From Marivirga aurantiaca (GTDB lineage Bacteria > Bacteroidota > Bacteroidia > Cytophagales > Cyclobacteriaceae), in NCBI RefSeq assembly GCF_016679925.1, contig NZ_JAEQBW010000005.1, forward strand, positions 62,001 through 126,000: DNA of 64,000 nucleotides. Direction: 5' to 3'. Within the stretch, counting starts at the first letter, position 1. Each line of letters opens with the position of its first letter. Made by a program: the position numbers and the translations under genes. Under the pieces are notes generated by a model, which ran no database searches, had not been told where the DNA came from, and saw only the letters and a program-made list of their open reading frames with translations. This document shows positions 62,629-64,000 of the stretch, piece after piece.

Positions 62629-62825
62629 ACTGTTGTCCGTTAATTACAGTTTGCCATTTCAGATTAATGGCATTACCTTAAATAAATACGAAAACAAGGT
62701 ATAAAGTTTATTATCAATAAAAACAACAAAGCACTTTACACCCCTTTCTGTACTTCTTTAAATGGGAAATTTAAAGTTAAAACCTCTTTTTCGAAAGCTT
62801 TAACCGGCTGAAATTAATCCGGAGA

Positions 62826-62840
62826 CCCGAGATATCTGGG
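62826..62840. repeat. Imperfect palindrome near the end of the threonine-dehydrogenase-like gene
   Basis: CCCGAGATATCTGGG: AGATATCT is a palindrome extended by CCC/GGG with one bulged G. It lies just past the gene end and resembles the palindromes at 34323-34395. Confidence 0.4.
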
Positions 62841-62854
62841 AATTGACTAAGCAG

Positions 62855-63808
62855 TTAATAATGATACGCAGGTATGTTTTCTAAAATATCTGCTACCATA
62901 TCTTCTAATAAATATTGCGGTTTCCATCCCCAGTCTTTACTGGCAATGCTATCATCCATGCTATTGGGCCATGAGTCGGCTATTTTCTGCCTGTAATCAG
63001 GTTTAAAACTGATCGTAAAATCAGGATGATGCTTTTTGATAGCTTCATAAATTTCTTTCGGACTAAAACTCATAGCGCTCACATTATAGCTGGAGCGAAC
63101 AGAAAGGTTCTCAGATGGTGCCTGCATCAAATCAATGGTTGCTTTAATGGCATCCGGCATATACATCATTGGCAAGTAAGCATCCTCAGCTAAAAAACAT
63201 TCAAAATGCTCGCTATTAAGAGCTTTATGGAAAATATCCACAGCATAATCAGTAGTACCACCACCAGGTAAAGATTTGTAGCCAATCAAACCTGGATATC
63301 GCAAGCTTCTTACGTCTACTCCATATTTCTGGAAATAATATTCACACCATCTTTCACCCGCTTGCTTACTAATTCCATATACTGTATTAGGATCCATCAC
63401 ACAATGTTGGGGGGTATTGTTCACAGGAGAATTGGGGCCAAATACTGCAATGGAGCTAGGCCAATATACTTTGTCCAAATTCTTTTCCTTCGCTATCTCA
63501 AGAACATTCAAAAGGCTTTGCATATTCAAGTCCCAGGCAAATTTGGGATTCTGCTCTCCTTTTGCAGATAAGATAGCGGCTAATAAATAGATTTGAGTTA
63601 CTTTATATTGATCAACAATTGAGGCAATTTTTAGGGCATCCATAGCATTTAACTGCTCAAAAGGCCCTTCTTCAAGTTGCTCAGGCCGGGGAGCCTGGAT
63701 ATCGGAAGCTATTACATTGGCATTACCGTAAATAGCTCTAAGTTCAGCTGTAAGTTCTGTTCCTAACTGTCCGCCTGCTCCAATTATTAATATAGTGTCC
63801 GTCTCCAT
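62855..63808 (-). CDS. L-threonine 3-dehydrogenase-like SDR
   Basis: 317 residues, extended SDR. NAD loop IIGAGGQLGTEL (8-19), VYWPSSIAVFG (about 114-124) and catalytic YGISKQAGE (Tyr about 143, Lys about 147). RYPGLIGYKSLPGGGTTDYAV (about 170-190) is characteristic of the SDR-type threonine dehydrogenase of bacteria and animal mitochondria. Oxidises threonine to 2-amino-3-oxobutyrate. The glycine-forming ligase (kbl) is not in the window; a UDP-sugar epimerase is less likely. Confidence 0.88.
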   Translation of the reverse strand: METDTILIIGAGGQLGTELTAELRAIYGNANVIASDIQAPRPEQLEEGPFEQLNAMDALKIASIVDQYKVTQIYLLAAILSAKGEQNPKFAWDLNMQSLLNVLEIAKEKNLDKVYWPSSIAVFGPNSPVNNTPQHCVMDPNTVYGISKQAGERWCEYYFQKYGVDVRSLRYPGLIGYKSLPGGGTTDYAVDIFHKALNSEHFECFLAEDAYLPMMYMPDAIKATIDLMQAPSENLSVRSSYNVSAMSFSPKEIYEAIKKHHPDFTISFKPDYRQKIADSWPNSMDDSIASKDWGWKPQYLLEDMVADILENIPAYHY

Positions 63809-64000
63809 AGCATAAATTTTGCACGAATTTCGTGAAATATTTGGATCAAAAAAATTAAACCCAAGCTAATTGGAATAAAGCCTGAAGGAGATCACAGACA
63901 TCTTTCTTTATTAATAATTACTCATCAAAAATATCTACCTTATGACGAATTTATATCCGATTTCAAATGTTAATTCAGCAGTTTGAAGAAAAGTAATCAT
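63809..64000. other. Right edge of the window, no gene seen
   Basis: 192 bases upstream of the dehydrogenase-like gene. AT-rich, no promoter pair or frame I can support; a neighbouring gene may begin beyond the edge. Confidence 0.4.

Noticed and set aside
1-64000. CRISPR arrays, insertion sequences, prophage or classical defence genes
   Set aside because: No direct-repeat array, transposase, integrase, phage structural or restriction gene was found on either strand.

Overview
The window looks like a chromosomal segment of a low-GC, gliding-type Bacteroidota, most likely a marine Cytophagales (Marivirga/Fulvivirga-like). This is inferred from gene content (DUF5723 barrel protein, cytophagalysin-type M43 protease, SiaB-type kinase, YpdA, PurK/PurE, DksA-like protein with a degenerate zinc finger) and from promoters of the Bacteroidota type (TTTG, about 18-19 bases, TAnnTTTG). 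I see no insertion sequence, prophage, CRISPR array or rRNA. About 58 protein genes and two tRNA genes can be supported.

Layout. (1) 147-6287: an NAD cluster. A nucleotidyltransferase-like/methyltransferase fusion protein and an NrtR-type Nudix regulator come first. They are followed by a tight four-gene operon: NMN adenylyltransferase-Nudix fusion, nicotinamide phosphoribosyltransferase, a small HAD-like protein and a divergent PRPP synthetase. Two copies of a palindromic operator overlap a good promoter in front of this operon. (2) 6428-11938, minus strand: a PLP decarboxylase, Psd, glutamate dehydrogenase, CdsA, DUF2007 and a CPBP protease. (3) 11977-15971: DusB, a DMT exporter, a DksA-like protein, ScpB and a RluB-type pseudouridine synthase. 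(4) 16036-21677: a histidine kinase, tRNA-Phe, a membrane Fe-S protein with a CCG-domain partner, a small lipoprotein and a diheme cytochrome. The cytochrome is paired with a beta-helix lipoprotein (to 22973). (5) 23176-29712: a secreted VOC protein, an M43 protease, an AI-2E transporter, a DUF1905 protein, tRNA-Arg, HflX and a SirB-cytochrome c fusion. (6) 29902-35449: a glycan export module (GT4, Wza, Wzc tyrosine kinase) and an SDR. (7) 35482-42253: a TPR protein, phosphosulfolactate synthase, a DUF368 protein, AroE, UvrB and an S1/P1 nuclease. (8) 42250-51791: a TPK-like protein, a TPR histidine kinase, PurK-PurE, an orphan SiaB kinase, an envelope protein pair, a 2H phosphoesterase and a DUF6702 protein. 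(9) 51876-63808: HupE, an M1 peptidase, a saccharopine/alanine dehydrogenase-like enzyme, a deoxynucleoside kinase, a DUF2461 protein, a DnaJ-TPR membrane protein, an M28 peptidase, a GT4, YpdA and a threonine dehydrogenase-like SDR.

How genes work together. The most coherent system is the NAD loop. The Nudix domain could split ADP-ribose to ribose-5-phosphate, the Prs-like enzyme could pyrophosphorylate it, NadV could join PRPP to nicotinamide, and the NadM domain could adenylate NMN to NAD, all under an NrtR-type regulator. The same enzyme families make up the NAD-reconstitution pathways reported in phages. The Prs homologue has lost the usual ATP-loop motif, so its true substrate is open. 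Several gene starts were moved to internal codons on the basis of family alignment recalled from memory, signal-peptide shape or promoter position; each such case is stated.
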